Shown here: positions 12,022-23,088 of the stretch, one piece after another
Layout of the letters: every line of letters starts with the position of its first letter
Numbering within the stretch: position 1 is the stretch's first letter
Source: Dichomitus squalens LYAD-421 SS1
Taxonomy: Eukaryota; Basidiomycota; Agaricomycetes; Polyporales; Polyporaceae
Direction of reading: 5' to 3'
Length of the DNA stretch: 64,000 bases
Assembly (NCBI RefSeq): GCF_000275845.1
Contig: NW_006766884.1
Coordinates: 2,159,130 to 2,223,129 of the forward strand
The notes under the pieces: model-generated
What the model was told of the DNA's origin: nothing
What the model saw: only the letters and a program-made list of their open reading frames with translations
The model's database searches: none
Program-made: the position numbers and the translations under genes

Positions 12022-12942
12022 GCGCGGGACGCAGGTGCAGGTTCGTGTGTGGGGATAGAGAGAGAAGGAAAGAAAGAGTTGGGCGCGAGCGCGCCGCTGC
12101 GGGCTGACTGCTGGGGCAGTTCTTCTGCGGCGCGGAACGCGTCGTCGCCAGAGCTCGGCCTGTCTACACTCATTTCACCTCGGACAGGGGCGCGCTCGCG
12201 CTCACATTATGGGGCTGGGCCGAGGTCGCGGGGCCTTCGAGATGGGGGCAAGCAGTACCGGGAGGCGACCTCGACGCTTGTCGGCGAGTGCACTGCTAGC
12301 CTCGGCTCGCCGTGGCCCGACTACTCCTTCTCATCATATATACGGACGCCCTTGTCGTCGCTTGCCTTGTGGTTGACATCGCCGTTGCTGCTCATCATCG
12401 TCTATGCTCGGATCGGTTTGCATACGTCTATGTGATGCCATGTTCTCCTTGCTTTTTTGCATATGGATAACTATGCTCTATCCGTGTATTTTTAGCATGC
12501 TCAAATCGTACCTTTTGCATATATCTTGCTTTGTATCAGTCGGCGTAGCCAGCACACGGAGCTTGTGGCCGAAATGTACTATATCTACAATTTGAACTTA
12601 CCTTAGCCCTCATGAAGATAGATGCATGCGCGTCGCAGCCTGCCCGTGGTAGGGAAGCAATTTCCTTCGATGGATGACCCTAGGCTCTTCCATGCCCGCC
12701 CTTGTTATTGAGGCACTGGTCGAAGGCGGTCTTTAAGGGCTCGCCAAATAACTCAATAGAACAAAGGGCCGACACCGGGGCGCTCGATCGATGGTTAAGT
12801 CAACCGCCAGGCCCCCGTATAAACCCCACTGGCACAGCCAGCCATAGACACGTCGATGTCGGGTCAAATGAATGGCACCTCGGCCTCCAGGCTCCGATGA
12901 AAGCAGCATTAGATAACAGCTATGTTTAGCAAAGAACAAGCT
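12022..12942. other. Convergent intergenic region, 3' UTRs of SKN7 and VPS11
   Basis: Both flanking genes end here. GC falls to AT-rich sequence at 12420-12600, as expected for 3' ends. No gene was recognised. Confidence 0.5.
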
Positions 12943-15900
12943 CTACACAGCAACGTCCTCGGCTCTCGACATGTTCAGCGTCCCTCGACTGAAGCCAGCC
13001 GCGAGCGCGTTGAATCCGCCCTCACGCACCTCCGAGAGGAACAGGTCGTGTTGGTCTGCCAAACGCTCATTGTTCCTTCGGATTTCCCTGATCATGCCGT
13101 GTTCCCGCGCGCAGTTCGGGCACTCTGTCTCGTTCTCCGCCAGGCACCTGTCGCGAGAGGACGCCCGTTGAGCATATGGGAGAGCAGCGGAACGAAGGAG
13201 CAAAGGAGGAATGGAACACATACCGTTGGTGGTAGCTGTGGCCGCACATGAAATGGACGGCCGGAAGATCGAGCCCGCCTTGGCAAGCGGCGCATTGAGT
13301 GACATGGAAGACCTTCGGTCGGTCAGGGTCCGCGAGCTCCTCGACCTGGCGCAGCTTCGCTTGTGTCTCCATTCGGTATGACAGGATGAGCTGTTGATCC
13401 TTTGAAAAGGAGTCAACTTCCCGCTAGACGCTACAATGGAAGGGGTACGCACTGTCTCTACTTCCTCACGCGCACTCTTAATCCGCGTCATGAGCCACTC
13501 CTTCACAAGCCCGACACTCGCGACGTCGTTCCTGCTCAGCACCTGCACGACGCTGACGGGTGGCATGATCTTCTCCTCGTCAATCACCTTCAACACGTCC
13601 ACGACGTCGTCGCGGTGTTTGGCGAGCAGCGCCGGCGTGCTTGTCAAGAAGCGCAGCACTAACGGGTAGAGGCGCTCCCGACCAGGGCCATACTGCTTCA
13701 AACGGCGGAAAACCTCCGTGCTCGCGTCCGCGTCGCCTTCTTGGTGACGGTCCATGAAGAAGCGGATCACATCCTCGTGCATACCCATTCGTTCCCAGAG
13801 AAGCACGAGACCTGGCGTGAAGCTCCGGGTCGAGCAGAGGATGAGCGCGTGCGTAGGATCGTATGGCAGGCTTGTGTTCTCAAGAAGTGCGAGAGCCTTC
13901 GCATCTGCTGCAGCGTCTACATGTGCGCCTGGTTGGGACAGGTACAACTCGAAGAGGGTGTTCCACACGGCAACCTGGTCGCGCTTCTCAGTCTCCTCGT
14001 CTGCGTTCGGGTCGACTTCGAAAGGAATAGGTTCGGTGTTCTCCGCGACCTGCCCCCACCGCTTGCGCGCAACGGACTCGAGGAATCGGACGAAGTGATT
14101 GGTGTGGTCGACAAAGTGGGCAAAGTATAAGCGGGGAGAAGGGCGCTTGACGGTGGTAGCCCGAGGCTTTGCGGCCGTAGCGGTAGTTGGTGTACCAGGC
14201 GGCGAGTCGCTCTGTCGTGAGGCATCATGGACAGAGTCGCGGCGAGCTGATTCGGATTGCTTTACCGCATTAGATTGTATGGATTGGGGCGCATTGTCGG
14301 ATGGAGAAGGGATGCTGACGACTGAGGCTCGGTTGAGGGCGAGGTACGACAGGTAAGATGGTCCGCGGTCTCGCTGCCCTGTTGGTGATGCCTCTGGTCC
14401 GTCGGTATCCACCGTCAATGGCGAGAGACTGGTGCAAATGTCAATAAGAAGGTCTGTCGTCTCTTCAGGGAGGTTGTCGAGCATCGCACGGCCATATCTT
14501 GCAAGGTTGCTCTCCGCCTGTGTGAATCCCAATCAGTACGTCGTCGTGCATGCACCGTTGAGCTACTTACAGCTTCGGCGCCCAATCTCCTGAGGTATGT
14601 CAGCGCGTCTTTGTAGTTGCCTGCGTCTTCAATCTGTATCCGGAGGTAGTCTTCGTGTCGCTCATACTTCTTCGCCAGGTACGATGCATGCTCGAAGTAC
14701 CCCGCCTGCCGACATACCCGGATCGCAGTGTCGAGGTCGAATGGCAGCTCATCCTTCTCGCCGTCTGCGGATGTACGCAACGACTCACGCTTGATAAAGC
14801 TGTCGAGCCGCGTCACATCCTTCAGCTTAGTGTATGTGTTCAGAAGGAGAGTCGTGTGGTCGGAGTTGGCCAGACCTAGCGAATGAAGCTCTTGCAGGTA
14901 CGTTACGAGGTTGTGTATTCGTTGCGCGTCCAGGAACTACGATGAAATCAGTTGGGGACTCGACATGCGACTACGCATAGAAGTACCTTGCGGATGACGT
15001 AGCTTGGCTGGACATAGCGGAGAGTCTGAATGTACTGCGCCATCGCACCGTCGTAATCGCCTTTATTGTACAAGTGATCACCGTACTGCTTGTGGATGTC
15101 AGCGATATGCGACTCGTCCAACTTCTGCGTCTCAGCAATGTTGAGCGCCAAAAGGTACAAGCCCTTCCGGTACAACATATCTAGCTTCGTAGACGTCGGC
15201 TTCTCCTCTAAGCATATCAGCTGATGGCCATGTCAACCCGTGAATAAAAGCCCATAAATCGAACCGCGGAAGGACTACGAACCGTGCCGTTGTTTGAAAG
15301 CACGTAGAGCTTGCCCCACGCCGAGAAGATCTCGCGGACTCCTTCAGTAAAGGTATTCGTGTGGGCGACAAACTTGTTCTCAGGGTCGAACACCGACACC
15401 TTCGTAATGTCTGACCCAGCAGGTGCAACATTGCGAGCGACGAAATTCCGGACCGTAGCAGACGCGGCAGAAGCGGAGGGCGTGAAGGGTGGTGAGACGA
15501 TCACGATATAATTGCGATGTGTGTGAATCTTAGACTTCAAGCCTGTGGTGTACGTCAGGCAATTGCACCATGGACAAGATTGTGAGTGGACATGACCTTC
15601 ATAGGCGTAACATCCTCCTCGACTCTCGGACCCGACCAAGTATATGGCTTCATCCCTCGCGACCACAATCTCCTGGGCCTTCCAGTCCATGATTGCGCAG
15701 CCGAGCCCCGCGCCGATCTCGTCGACGACCGCGGGGGTACCCCCGCTACCCTTTCCGGACGCTTGATAGCAGAGGACATGATTCGTGGTCACGATAAAGA
15801 GGTACACGTTGGGTATTTCTTCTGTAGGTTCGCGGAAGCCGAGACCTGTGATAGGCTCGGTTGGGGACTCGTGGATAACGCGCGGTCTAGGGAGGGTGCT

Positions 15901-16656
15901 GAGCGAGCCGGAAGTGGAGTAGATGGACTGGTCGAGGTGGCGGTAGAGAATAACCGTTCCATCTCCAAGACCGATGGCGAGGTAAGATAAGGTGGCTGAA
16001 AGGGCTATGGTAGAGACCTGGCGTGCAGGGGTTACTCACGGTTGCAAGGCTACGCGGTATCATTGTGACTCACGGGATGGGGACGGTTTCCGCCTTGAAC
16101 CTTCGCTGAGCGGAGCAGCAGCGGGCTTCCTGTCTTCTTGTCGAACTTCTGCAGGTCCCAAACCTTCAAGAAGGGATGTCGCGCAGCATCTTCTTCCTGG
16201 ACAGATAAACTCGTATGCGTACTCCAGCCAATGGATGACGAGCGGACATACACCAAGCGTGATCAGGATGCCCCTCCGCTCCGCCATGTGCGTTACCCGG
16301 CCGCCGGTGTGCGCGATCCAGCTCTTCGCAATCTCAAAGTCCCGGTTGAGAAGGTACACACTGCCATGGATGTCCGCGACTATTAGACCGACAGAAGACG
16401 CGGCAATGGTTGATATTTCTGGTGTTTTCTGCATGCATTGGTCAAGGGTGCGAGGAATGCGGGGTAGAGCATGTTATCGTACCTGGAACACTTCTGGTGC
16501 GCTGCCAAGGTCGTGGATGTCCTTAACTGGTACTTGGTCGAAGAACGGGAATTGCCTCCACTGGAAGGATAAAAGATCCTGCGGCCGTGGTATGTTAGAC
16601 TAGACTGAATGACGTACTGCTGGTGCGGCAGCACTTCCTGTAAGTTGCTGTGCCAT
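12943..16656 (-). CDS. VPS11: VPS11 (Pep5), HOPS/CORVET core subunit with C-terminal RING
   Basis: Eleven exons on the minus strand: 16618-16656, 16483-16578, 16252-16428, 16074-16196, 15597-16017, 15283-15542, 14987-15220, 14571-14936, 13453-14517, 13224-13399, 12943-13147. They total 1,053 residues in frame. The N-terminal beta-propeller starts LSFQWRQFPFFD, matching the WRRFVFFD start of animal VPS11, and continues through IGLGDGTVILYR and KLYVLSNNGT. A clathrin-repeat-like helical solenoid follows (YGDHLYNKGDYDGAMAQYI, SYVIRKFLDAQRIHNL, RQAGYFEHASYLAKKY). The C-terminal RING-H2 is complete: CAAC, CGHSYHQRC, CPNC (about 963-1000). VPS11 assembles both tethering complexes on endosomes and vacuole for membrane fusion. 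One Ser/Thr-rich low-complexity insert lies after the ICTSLSPL segment. The gene appears intact and faces away from ATP18. Confidence 0.95.
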
Positions 16657-17205
16657 AGCTATGCAGGGAGTTGATCCAGGGTATCGAAGGGACTCTTGCA
16701 GAGGGTATCCGACGCTTTGTATGTGCTACGAGCTTTGCGCAGCCAGAGGTGCGAGGAGCGGGAGAGCGTGTGCAGGGAATGATGCCGTTCAAGAGTCGCG
16801 GAGTGAGGACGAAGACTGGTGATTGTGTACAGACTCGGAGACTGACATACACACAGTGAGGTTTGTGAACAGGAAAGCGTGTAGACAGCTCCAGAAGCGA
16901 CCCGACGTCGGGATGAGCGAGCTGTGGGCGACGCAGCACGCTGGTCGGCCTGTCCAATACGTTGACATAACAATCTTTCAATAAGCCGCATAACCGAGCC
17001 TGTCAGGCATGATTAACTCCAAATAAGCACGCCTTCCAATGTGAGTTAACAAATTAGACGCCGGCACCATCCCGTATTCTGCCGCGTTTTCTGTTCATTC
17101 ACCGAACATCCACCACCACCACTACCACTCCTTATTCCGTGCGTACCCTCCCTCCGTTCTGCGACGGAGATGCTTACTAGTTTTCATCTTCTAGGCGTCA
17201 TCGTC
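16657..17205. promoter_or_regulatory. Divergent promoter region of VPS11 and ATP18
   Basis: About 550 bases separate the two start codons on opposite strands. No clear TATA box was seen for either, as is common for fungal housekeeping genes. A CACC/CCACCA-rich stretch near 17110 precedes ATP18. Confidence 0.45.
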
Positions 17206-17510
17206 ATGAGCTTCCTCGGTCTCCGCAAGTGGCCCACTCCCGTCCGTCCCTTTCTGAGACTTGCTACAGTCCTCTGACCCCTGCAATAGGTTGCCAAGCC
17301 GCTGTGGCCCTTCGTCACAGCGAGTGTCTTGACGTGGTTTTTGGTGGGCAAGATGCAGGACCTCGGTGTCAAGTGTGAGTCATTCCTGTCCAGCAGTACG
17401 CAGTTGCAGCGCACTCGGCTAATGTGACACGTCTACCTCCAGCGGAGGGCTTCCGCAACGACCCCCGCAACCCCTACGCAGCCCAAATTGCTAAGGAGTC
17501 TCATCACTAG
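17206..17510 (+). CDS. ATP18: Mitochondrial ATP synthase subunit j (Atp18)
   Basis: Three exons, 17206-17241, 17290-17374 and 17443-17510, give 62 residues, the usual length of this subunit (yeast Atp18 is 59). It begins MSFLGLRKWPTPVAKPLWPF. A single transmembrane helix follows (TASVLTWFLVGKM), then the family's C-terminal signature FRNDPRNP. Yeast Atp18 has the same layout of PTP, WPF, one helix and INDPRNP. The protein is a small inner-membrane subunit of the Fo sector needed for dimer stability. Introns are 48 and 68 bases; the first donor is GTCCGT, weaker than normal, but the spliced frame is exact. No start in another frame explains the sequence. Confidence 0.92.
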
Positions 17511-18087
17511 AAAATACCTGTACATTCTGCGCAGTGGAACAATTTATCCGGTCTTGACGTGCCGGTGCCAGCTTGATATGACTCGCTGCGCGCGCCGAAC
17601 TCTGCCGGTCATGTTCGAAGATCCTCGTTATCGTGAGGGCACGATCGAACATTGGCCACATGCATATGTTTCATACATTCAAGGTGACTCTTGCCGCGAT
17701 CGTTCGACCGGACGGTCTCAGTCGGGCAGTTTGCCGAGGCACGCTCGCGCTTGGGGTCGATATTTGCATCATCTCCCGTGGGCATGCTGTCCTGCGCTTC
17801 TTCTATAGCAATTTGTAGACCATGCCCGGCGCCCTCAGCGTTCTATTGGTATCGCGCTCTGCATACTCATCTTCGTGGATATGCCGACATTTACTGCGGA
17901 TGTTTACCTAACGCGGAGCCATGCTGCCGGTGCTGCGATCTCCTGAAGTAGTCTCAGATTCATTCGCGGAGGAGCAGCCACGTTGATTTCACGAGCGTGG
18001 CGTACGCTTGCCGATGTGCCTGTATGATGGTGCGCAGTGCAACGTTGCAGTTTCAGGGGCTGTGTTACGAATGGTGTCCTTACAGGG
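17511..18087. other. Intergenic between ATP18 and the NAD(P)-binding gene
   Basis: Holds the ATP18 3' flank and the upstream region of the next gene. Short open frames have no recognisable domain. Confidence 0.45.
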
Positions 18088-18094
18088 TATAAAA
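18088..18094 (+). promoter_or_regulatory. TATA box of the NAD(P)-binding protein gene
   Basis: TATAAAA within GGGTATAAAACCCC, 79-85 bases before the ATG at 18173. Confidence 0.65.
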
Positions 18095-18172
18095 CCCCTG
18101 AACCAAGACAGAATTTACTCAAACAGCCCAACGATCGACTTTCAACTCCACATCAGCATCTCATCCCGCAAC

Positions 18173-19134
18173 ATGCACGTTTACGTACTTGGCGGTTCCA
18201 AGAACATTGGCTACTTTGCTGGCCTAAGACTCCTGAGTTCGTTCTCGTATTGTCTTGTTGAAGTATCCTCTCTAACCTGAGTCATTCAATGACACAGAGC
18301 AAGGAGCAACCATCACGTATCTCCTGCGTTCTCCAAATACGTTCGATAACGATGCAGAAATGCAGCTCTACATTCAGCAGGGCAAGGCCCAGCTCGTCCG
18401 TGGCGACGGCCTCAATCTCGAGGACGTCCGAAACGGGTGGCAGAAAGCCCTCGAAGCTGGAAACGGCAAAGTTGACGTTGTCCTCTTCACCATCGGTATG
18501 CTCCCCTTCCATTCCGTAGGTGCCCGCACGCTCACATGCTATTTCTACAGGCGGAACCCTCGCATTTACTCTGAAAGGCGGTCTTGCCCTCAACCATCCC
18601 AACCTCTGCACCCAATCCCTCCTCAATGTCCTAAGCTCCATACCCTCCTCCCTCCGCGCGCCGGACTCCCAACCTCACTTCGTCGTCGTCACTTCGATGG
18701 GGTGCACTGCTGCCTCGCACAAGGCGGTCCCGCTCTCGCTCAAGCTGTTCTACAACATCCTCCTCCCGGCTCCGCACGCGGACAAGCTCGGGGCGGAGCG
18801 CGTGCTCGCGCATGTCGCGGGGCTCTCTTGGCAGGCTGAGGACAAGGTCAAGGCAGAGATCTTGCCGGAGGGATGGGAGGGCACCCCGGGACTGCCTGGG
18901 CCGGGGGAGCTGAAGCACGTAGTCGTTATCTGGCCGTCACTGTTGACGGATGGAGTCTGTAAGGCAGATGAGGAGAGGAAGCCTGGTGAGCACGCGCCGT
19001 ATCGGGCGTTGAAGGATGGGCACTCTGGGGACGCATATCGCATCTCGAGGAAGGATACGGCGCACTTCATCGTTCATGGGGCACTGGCTAATTGGGACAA
19101 TTGGGAGGGTTCGCGCGTGACCCTTGCTTACTGA
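18173..19134 (+). CDS. NAD(P)-binding Rossmann-fold protein (atypical SDR)
   Basis: Three exons, 18173-18236, 18298-18495 and 18551-19134, give 281 residues. The N-terminus MHVYVLGGSKNIGYFAG is a beta strand plus glycine-rich dinucleotide loop. A second strand follows (ATITYLLRSP), with a GKVDVVLFTIGGT loop, and HFVVVTSMGC as the next strand. This is the layout of atypical short-chain dehydrogenase/NmrA-like sugar-epimerase relatives. The SDR YxxxK pair is not obvious, so catalysis is uncertain and a cofactor-sensing role is possible. The first intron uses GTTCGT as donor, an odd +3 base shared with three other introns in this window. A TATA box precedes it. It converges on the alpha/beta hydrolase gene with only 136 bases between the stop codons. 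Confidence 0.8.
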
Positions 19135-19270
19135 GTTGTGGGGCGGGATCTCCTTGTATTCGTGATACTATATAGACTATTCATGAACTCGTGTGCAATA
19201 GGGTATGAAAGTATCTGTAATTCAGGTATACAGAAGCGGGGAAGTAGATACTATTCATTCGCAAACCACG

Positions 19271-21104
19271 TTAATCCAGGGATCGTTTCCGCTCAGCGAA
19301 GCTCTGGAGGATACTGATCAACGGCCCCCGACGTGTCTTGGTATCGAAAACCTGCGCGTGGTCGATGCCCCTATACCACAGTACCTCCAAACCCTCCTTC
19401 TGCCAGCGGAACTTCGGCTCGTCCGTGACCTCGTCCGTCAAGTATTGCCGAACCTCCTTTGCATCGACGATCTGGTCCAGCTCACTCAGCACAACCGCGA
19501 CGTTCCTCCCCTCGATATCCTCCTTCCATAGAATATTCTCCGCCCAGAAGAAGTGCCGGGCGAGCGTGCGCGCGATATCGGGATCGCGGCTAGCGAAATA
19601 CCACAGCTGCCACTCATTTGCCGTGCGCGGCTGACGGTAGACGAAGTTGTACGCGACGCTCGGTTGATGGAGGAGGAACGGGATCGGGTCGATGAAAAGC
19701 CACGCGGAGACGCGCGCGCTGAGCGTCGGGTCGCGGAGCATGTGCGCGGCGTGGACGGTGCCGTAGGAGTGGGCGGCGACGACGACGCGGGAGATGGAGT
19801 GTACGTCGAGTAGGGCGGTGAGGGCCGCGAGCATTTCGGGGCGCGAGAGGGGAGGGGCGGAGATGTGCATGCTGATGGCGAGGCATTCGGTTGCCAGGAT
19901 CCCGACATCGGGGTCAGCGTCGGCGAGCTCTTGTAGGAAGGGTACGTAGGGCCATAGGCCAATCTAACAAGGGAGTTGTCAGCATTGGGATATTGATGAA
20001 TCGTTCGAAACGTACGCCGATGCCGTGGAGTAAGAGGATTGGGTCCTTAGCGGTCGAACGATGAGGTCGGAGCCAGTAAATTAGACCATCGTGAGTTGAC
20101 TTATTGGAGAACGCTGTCAGTGGGCGAGGAGGGAAGCAGCACATCCATGAGCCGTAGGTATAATGTCTGAAACCCTTGAAATGCAATTGGATGGTCGTTA
20201 TGGTATCGATGAAAGCGACAGTCTGCTCCAAGTCAGGCCTTCAAAACCTGGAAGGAGGATATCTACTCACAAGATACCAGAGCAGGGGTCTGTACGCCGT
20301 CACGACTGGGTCAAGTGAAACCTTGATGGCGCGTACAGTGTGATCTCGACCGTCCTCTGTCTTGTGCCCGAGGAGCTGTTCGATGTTACGCAGGTACCCT
20401 TCGATCTCTTCTGCCCACTCTTCGTGCAGGCCGTCTGGGTGAGTACCAAAGAACGCCCATGACAGCCAGTCAAGCAGGTTTTCGCGTCTGATAAGTTTCG
20501 AGTCTGCGAAGTAGAACCACCCGGTAGCATAAGTTTCGTCGCGCAATTGCGCAAAACACTTCGCGAAGAGTGCTTCGCGCTCTTCGCGGGAGGGCAATGG
20601 AGGGTGTGTGGCAGCCTATAGGGAAAACAGTAGGTCAGACTCTTCGAATGACCGCTCTCAAGCCCGCGTCAAATGAGAGCGATGCTCAACGTAGCAGGAA
20701 TGATTTGTAATCAACGGAAGAAAGAGCGCATGATCCAGATGACAAGCAACCGTATTCTGTCCCGGTGAGTTTATTTTGTGAGTTTATTTTGAACTGTTAA
20801 GAGCGTGCGGAATGCTGATAGTTCCATGTCACGTCGTCATACCAAACATTTCCAGCAGCCTCGGTGGCGATATTATGAGATCGAAGTGACCTCTCACCTT
20901 CTGCAGTAACCTGTTCCGCGGTACAAAGACCAGCAGGTAGAAGGAAGCCTCTAGACCGGCATATATGGCTATCCAAGGGGAGTATAGCGCATGTTTATAG
21001 TACCAGCTTGCGCACATGTAGGCTATGCTGAGAGGTGTGATGAGTTGAAGGGCGAAGATGGAGAGGCGGATGAAAACATATTCCGGTAGAGATCGTCCAA
21101 GCAT
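19271..21104 (-). CDS. Membrane-anchored alpha/beta hydrolase
   Basis: Four exons on the minus strand, 20898-21104, 20271-20615, 20016-20222 and 19271-19963, give 483 residues. The N-terminal 69 residues hold two hydrophobic helices (LSIFALQLITPLSIAYM and IAIYAGLEASFYLLVFV), so the enzyme is probably membrane-bound. The hydrolase core carries the oxyanion strand DPILLLHGIG and the nucleophile elbow VVVAAHSYGT, with Ser as nucleophile. A likely acid is in VVLSELDQIVD and the catalytic His in WYRGIDHAQVF. The substrate cannot be read from sequence; fungal relatives are annotated as lipases or esterases. A TATAAAG lies about 60 bases upstream. The first intron (282 bases) is longer than usual and contains a 13-base direct repeat. 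Confidence 0.85.
20765..20790. repeat. 13-base tandem repeat in hydrolase intron 1
   Basis: GTGAGTTTATTTT occurs twice in direct tandem (20765-20777 and 20778-20790) within the long first intron of the hydrolase gene. Confidence 0.85.
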
Positions 21105-21161
21105 GTTATAGGGAGGAAAGTTGGGGAATATCGCGAATCCTCCGTCGATAAAGTGGGTTCC

Positions 21162-21168
21162 CTTTATA
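21162..21168 (-). promoter_or_regulatory. TATA box of the alpha/beta hydrolase gene
   Basis: TATAAAG on the minus strand about 60 bases upstream of the ATG at 21104, in the divergent region shared with the BuGZ-type gene. Confidence 0.55.
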
Positions 21169-21517
21169 TGTGCAGCAGGAGCGTTGCTATCATGGTGGAG
21201 CTAAACGACGCCGCCGACCTCGAGGATAGTGACACCACCGTGAGGACGTCGAGCAAGCTTCACGCCCCTGGCCCAAGGCCCGCAACCCGCCCCGCGGGCC
21301 GCGCGCGGTTCTCTTGGGCGCTCTACGGCAGCCAATTTAGTCTCCGATACATAGCTCAACACCCTTGCCTTACAAGATTTGAGACTCCGAATAGGAGCGT
21401 CAAAATCCGCTTACAGGCAAACTTTCCGTCAACGTCGTCCTCAACGACACCGCCCACGCCCCTCACCACCTGAAGGCCGCCCCCGTATCACTCTCGCATC
21501 AGGCTGTCTAGACAAAC

Positions 21518-23088
21518 ATGGCCAAGAAAAAGAATAAGCAGGTACGTGATAATCCTGAGTCAGGCTGCTTATCCTCAACGGTTCCCAGATCCTCCGTCCG
21601 TGGTGCTGGTATTGTGAGAGGGAGTTCGAGGATGAGAAAGGTAACTTGTTCTCGACATATTTCCCCCAAACATGTATTGACATTCTTTCCAGTGCTAATG
21701 CAGCACCAGAAGGCCAAGCACTTCAAATGCAATATGTGTCCTCGTCGCTTGAACACAGCAGGCGGTTTGGCAGTTCATATCCAGCAAGTCCATAAACTCG
21801 AGCCTGAGAAGTAAGCTTCTGCCTGCTATTCGCATTCACAACTCTTTCGCATTCACAACTCTTTCGCATTCACAACTCTTTCGCATTCACAACTCTGATT
21901 CTCTTTGCAGTCTTCCTCGAATTGAGAATGCCCTCCCGGGACGTGATGGCTACGAAGTGGAGATTTTCGGTATGGAGGGCATCCCAGCCCCGGATGTGGC
22001 GGACTACAAGCGACGTAAGGAGATCGAGCTTGGTTTGAACCCCGGCACTATCACGCAGCCACAGGCGAAGCGGCCGAAGGTTGAAAACCGTCCCCTCTCG
22101 GAGGACGAGCTGAAGGCGCAGCTCGAGGCCCACAAGGCCCTCATGGGCGCTTCGGAAGTATCCAGTGTTCCTTCAGTGCCAGAAGGGGCATCAGGCGCGG
22201 TGTACGCAGCCCCTTCGCAAACATATGCCGCCCCTCCGACTGCAGTCCCGACGCCCGTCATGTCCCCTCCCGGTATCCCTCCTGTTATGCCACCAGGTGC
22301 GCCCCCCTTCGTGCCCGGAGTTCCTCCTCCAGGTTTCCCAGGACAGCCACCTTTCCCGTTGCCTGGCATGCCTCTACCGCCTGGGTGAGTCGCATCTGTT
22401 CGTCTGTTGGTTCTATCCCTTGGTATTGATCAAGTCATCAACAGTATGCCACCACCGCCGGGATTCCCGGCCGTGCCTCCACCATTCGCTGGTCAGCCGC
22501 CCCCAGGCCTGCTGCCTCCGGGTGCGCCACCGTTCCCTCCAGGTGTGAGACCTCCTTTTCCACCTCCATTCTTTCCCCCCGGTATGCCGCCACCTGGTAT
22601 ACCACTTCCAGGATTCTCGCCGCCTCCGGGGGTTGTCCCTCCTGGCGTCGTTCCTCCTATGCCCGGTGCGTCATCAATATCACCTGCGGGAGTACCTGGG
22701 GCTCCAGCACCTCCCGGTGCTCCCAATTTCGTCCCATCTACCGCTCCTACGGTCCAAGCGACGCCGCCTACCCAACATCAGCAGCAACAGCAGCAATTCG
22801 CACCCACAGTGCCACCGACTCCGCTGGTGTTGCCGAATCCGTCGTTGGCGCAGGTCAATCCCACATTCAAGAAGGATACCGTTCTCAAGTGGCAAGATCC
22901 GAACTTTTCCCCCGTAAGTACCGGTAATTTCTTGATCTTGCTCGTAAGCTGACGCTTCTTCATAGGAGGAAAGACGGTCGAGACACCCTAAGTACTTCTT
23001 CCCTGTGTCCACTGACGGCCCTGTGCCCAACGTGCCTGCCGAGGAGATGCGCGGCAAGAAGCGAGCCAGGGCCGAGGACTTCTTGTAG
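21518..23088 (+). CDS. BuGZ/ZNF207-type zinc-finger protein
   Basis: Six exons (21518-21541, 21589-21640, 21693-21810, 21911-22384, 22445-22913, 22966-23088) give 419 residues. The N-terminus is nearly diagnostic: [38 protein letters not shown], then [12 protein letters not shown] and EIFGMEGIP. Human ZNF207 has the same [14 protein letters not shown] and YGMEGIP elements. The two C2H2 fingers occupy about residues 12-60. The middle is a long Pro/Gly-rich low-complexity segment, as in the animal protein. In animals BuGZ binds Bub3 through a GLEBS motif, promotes spindle assembly and phase-separates on microtubules. A GLEBS-like motif is not obvious here; the conserved tail [19 protein letters not shown] is the best candidate for a partner-binding segment, which is inference. 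Intron 3 carries four copies of a 17-base repeat. Confidence 0.88.
21829..21896 (+). repeat. Four perfect 17-base tandem copies in a BuGZ intron
   Basis: The unit TTCGCATTCACAACTCT is repeated four times without a mismatch inside intron 21811-21910, occupying most of it up to the acceptor. Confidence 0.95.

Noticed and set aside
16038..16073. A second GTGAGT within VPS11 intron 4 suggesting a tiny extra exon
   Set aside because: Using the first GTGAGTC and the CGCCAG acceptor gives a 56-base intron in exact frame; the second site is inside that intron.
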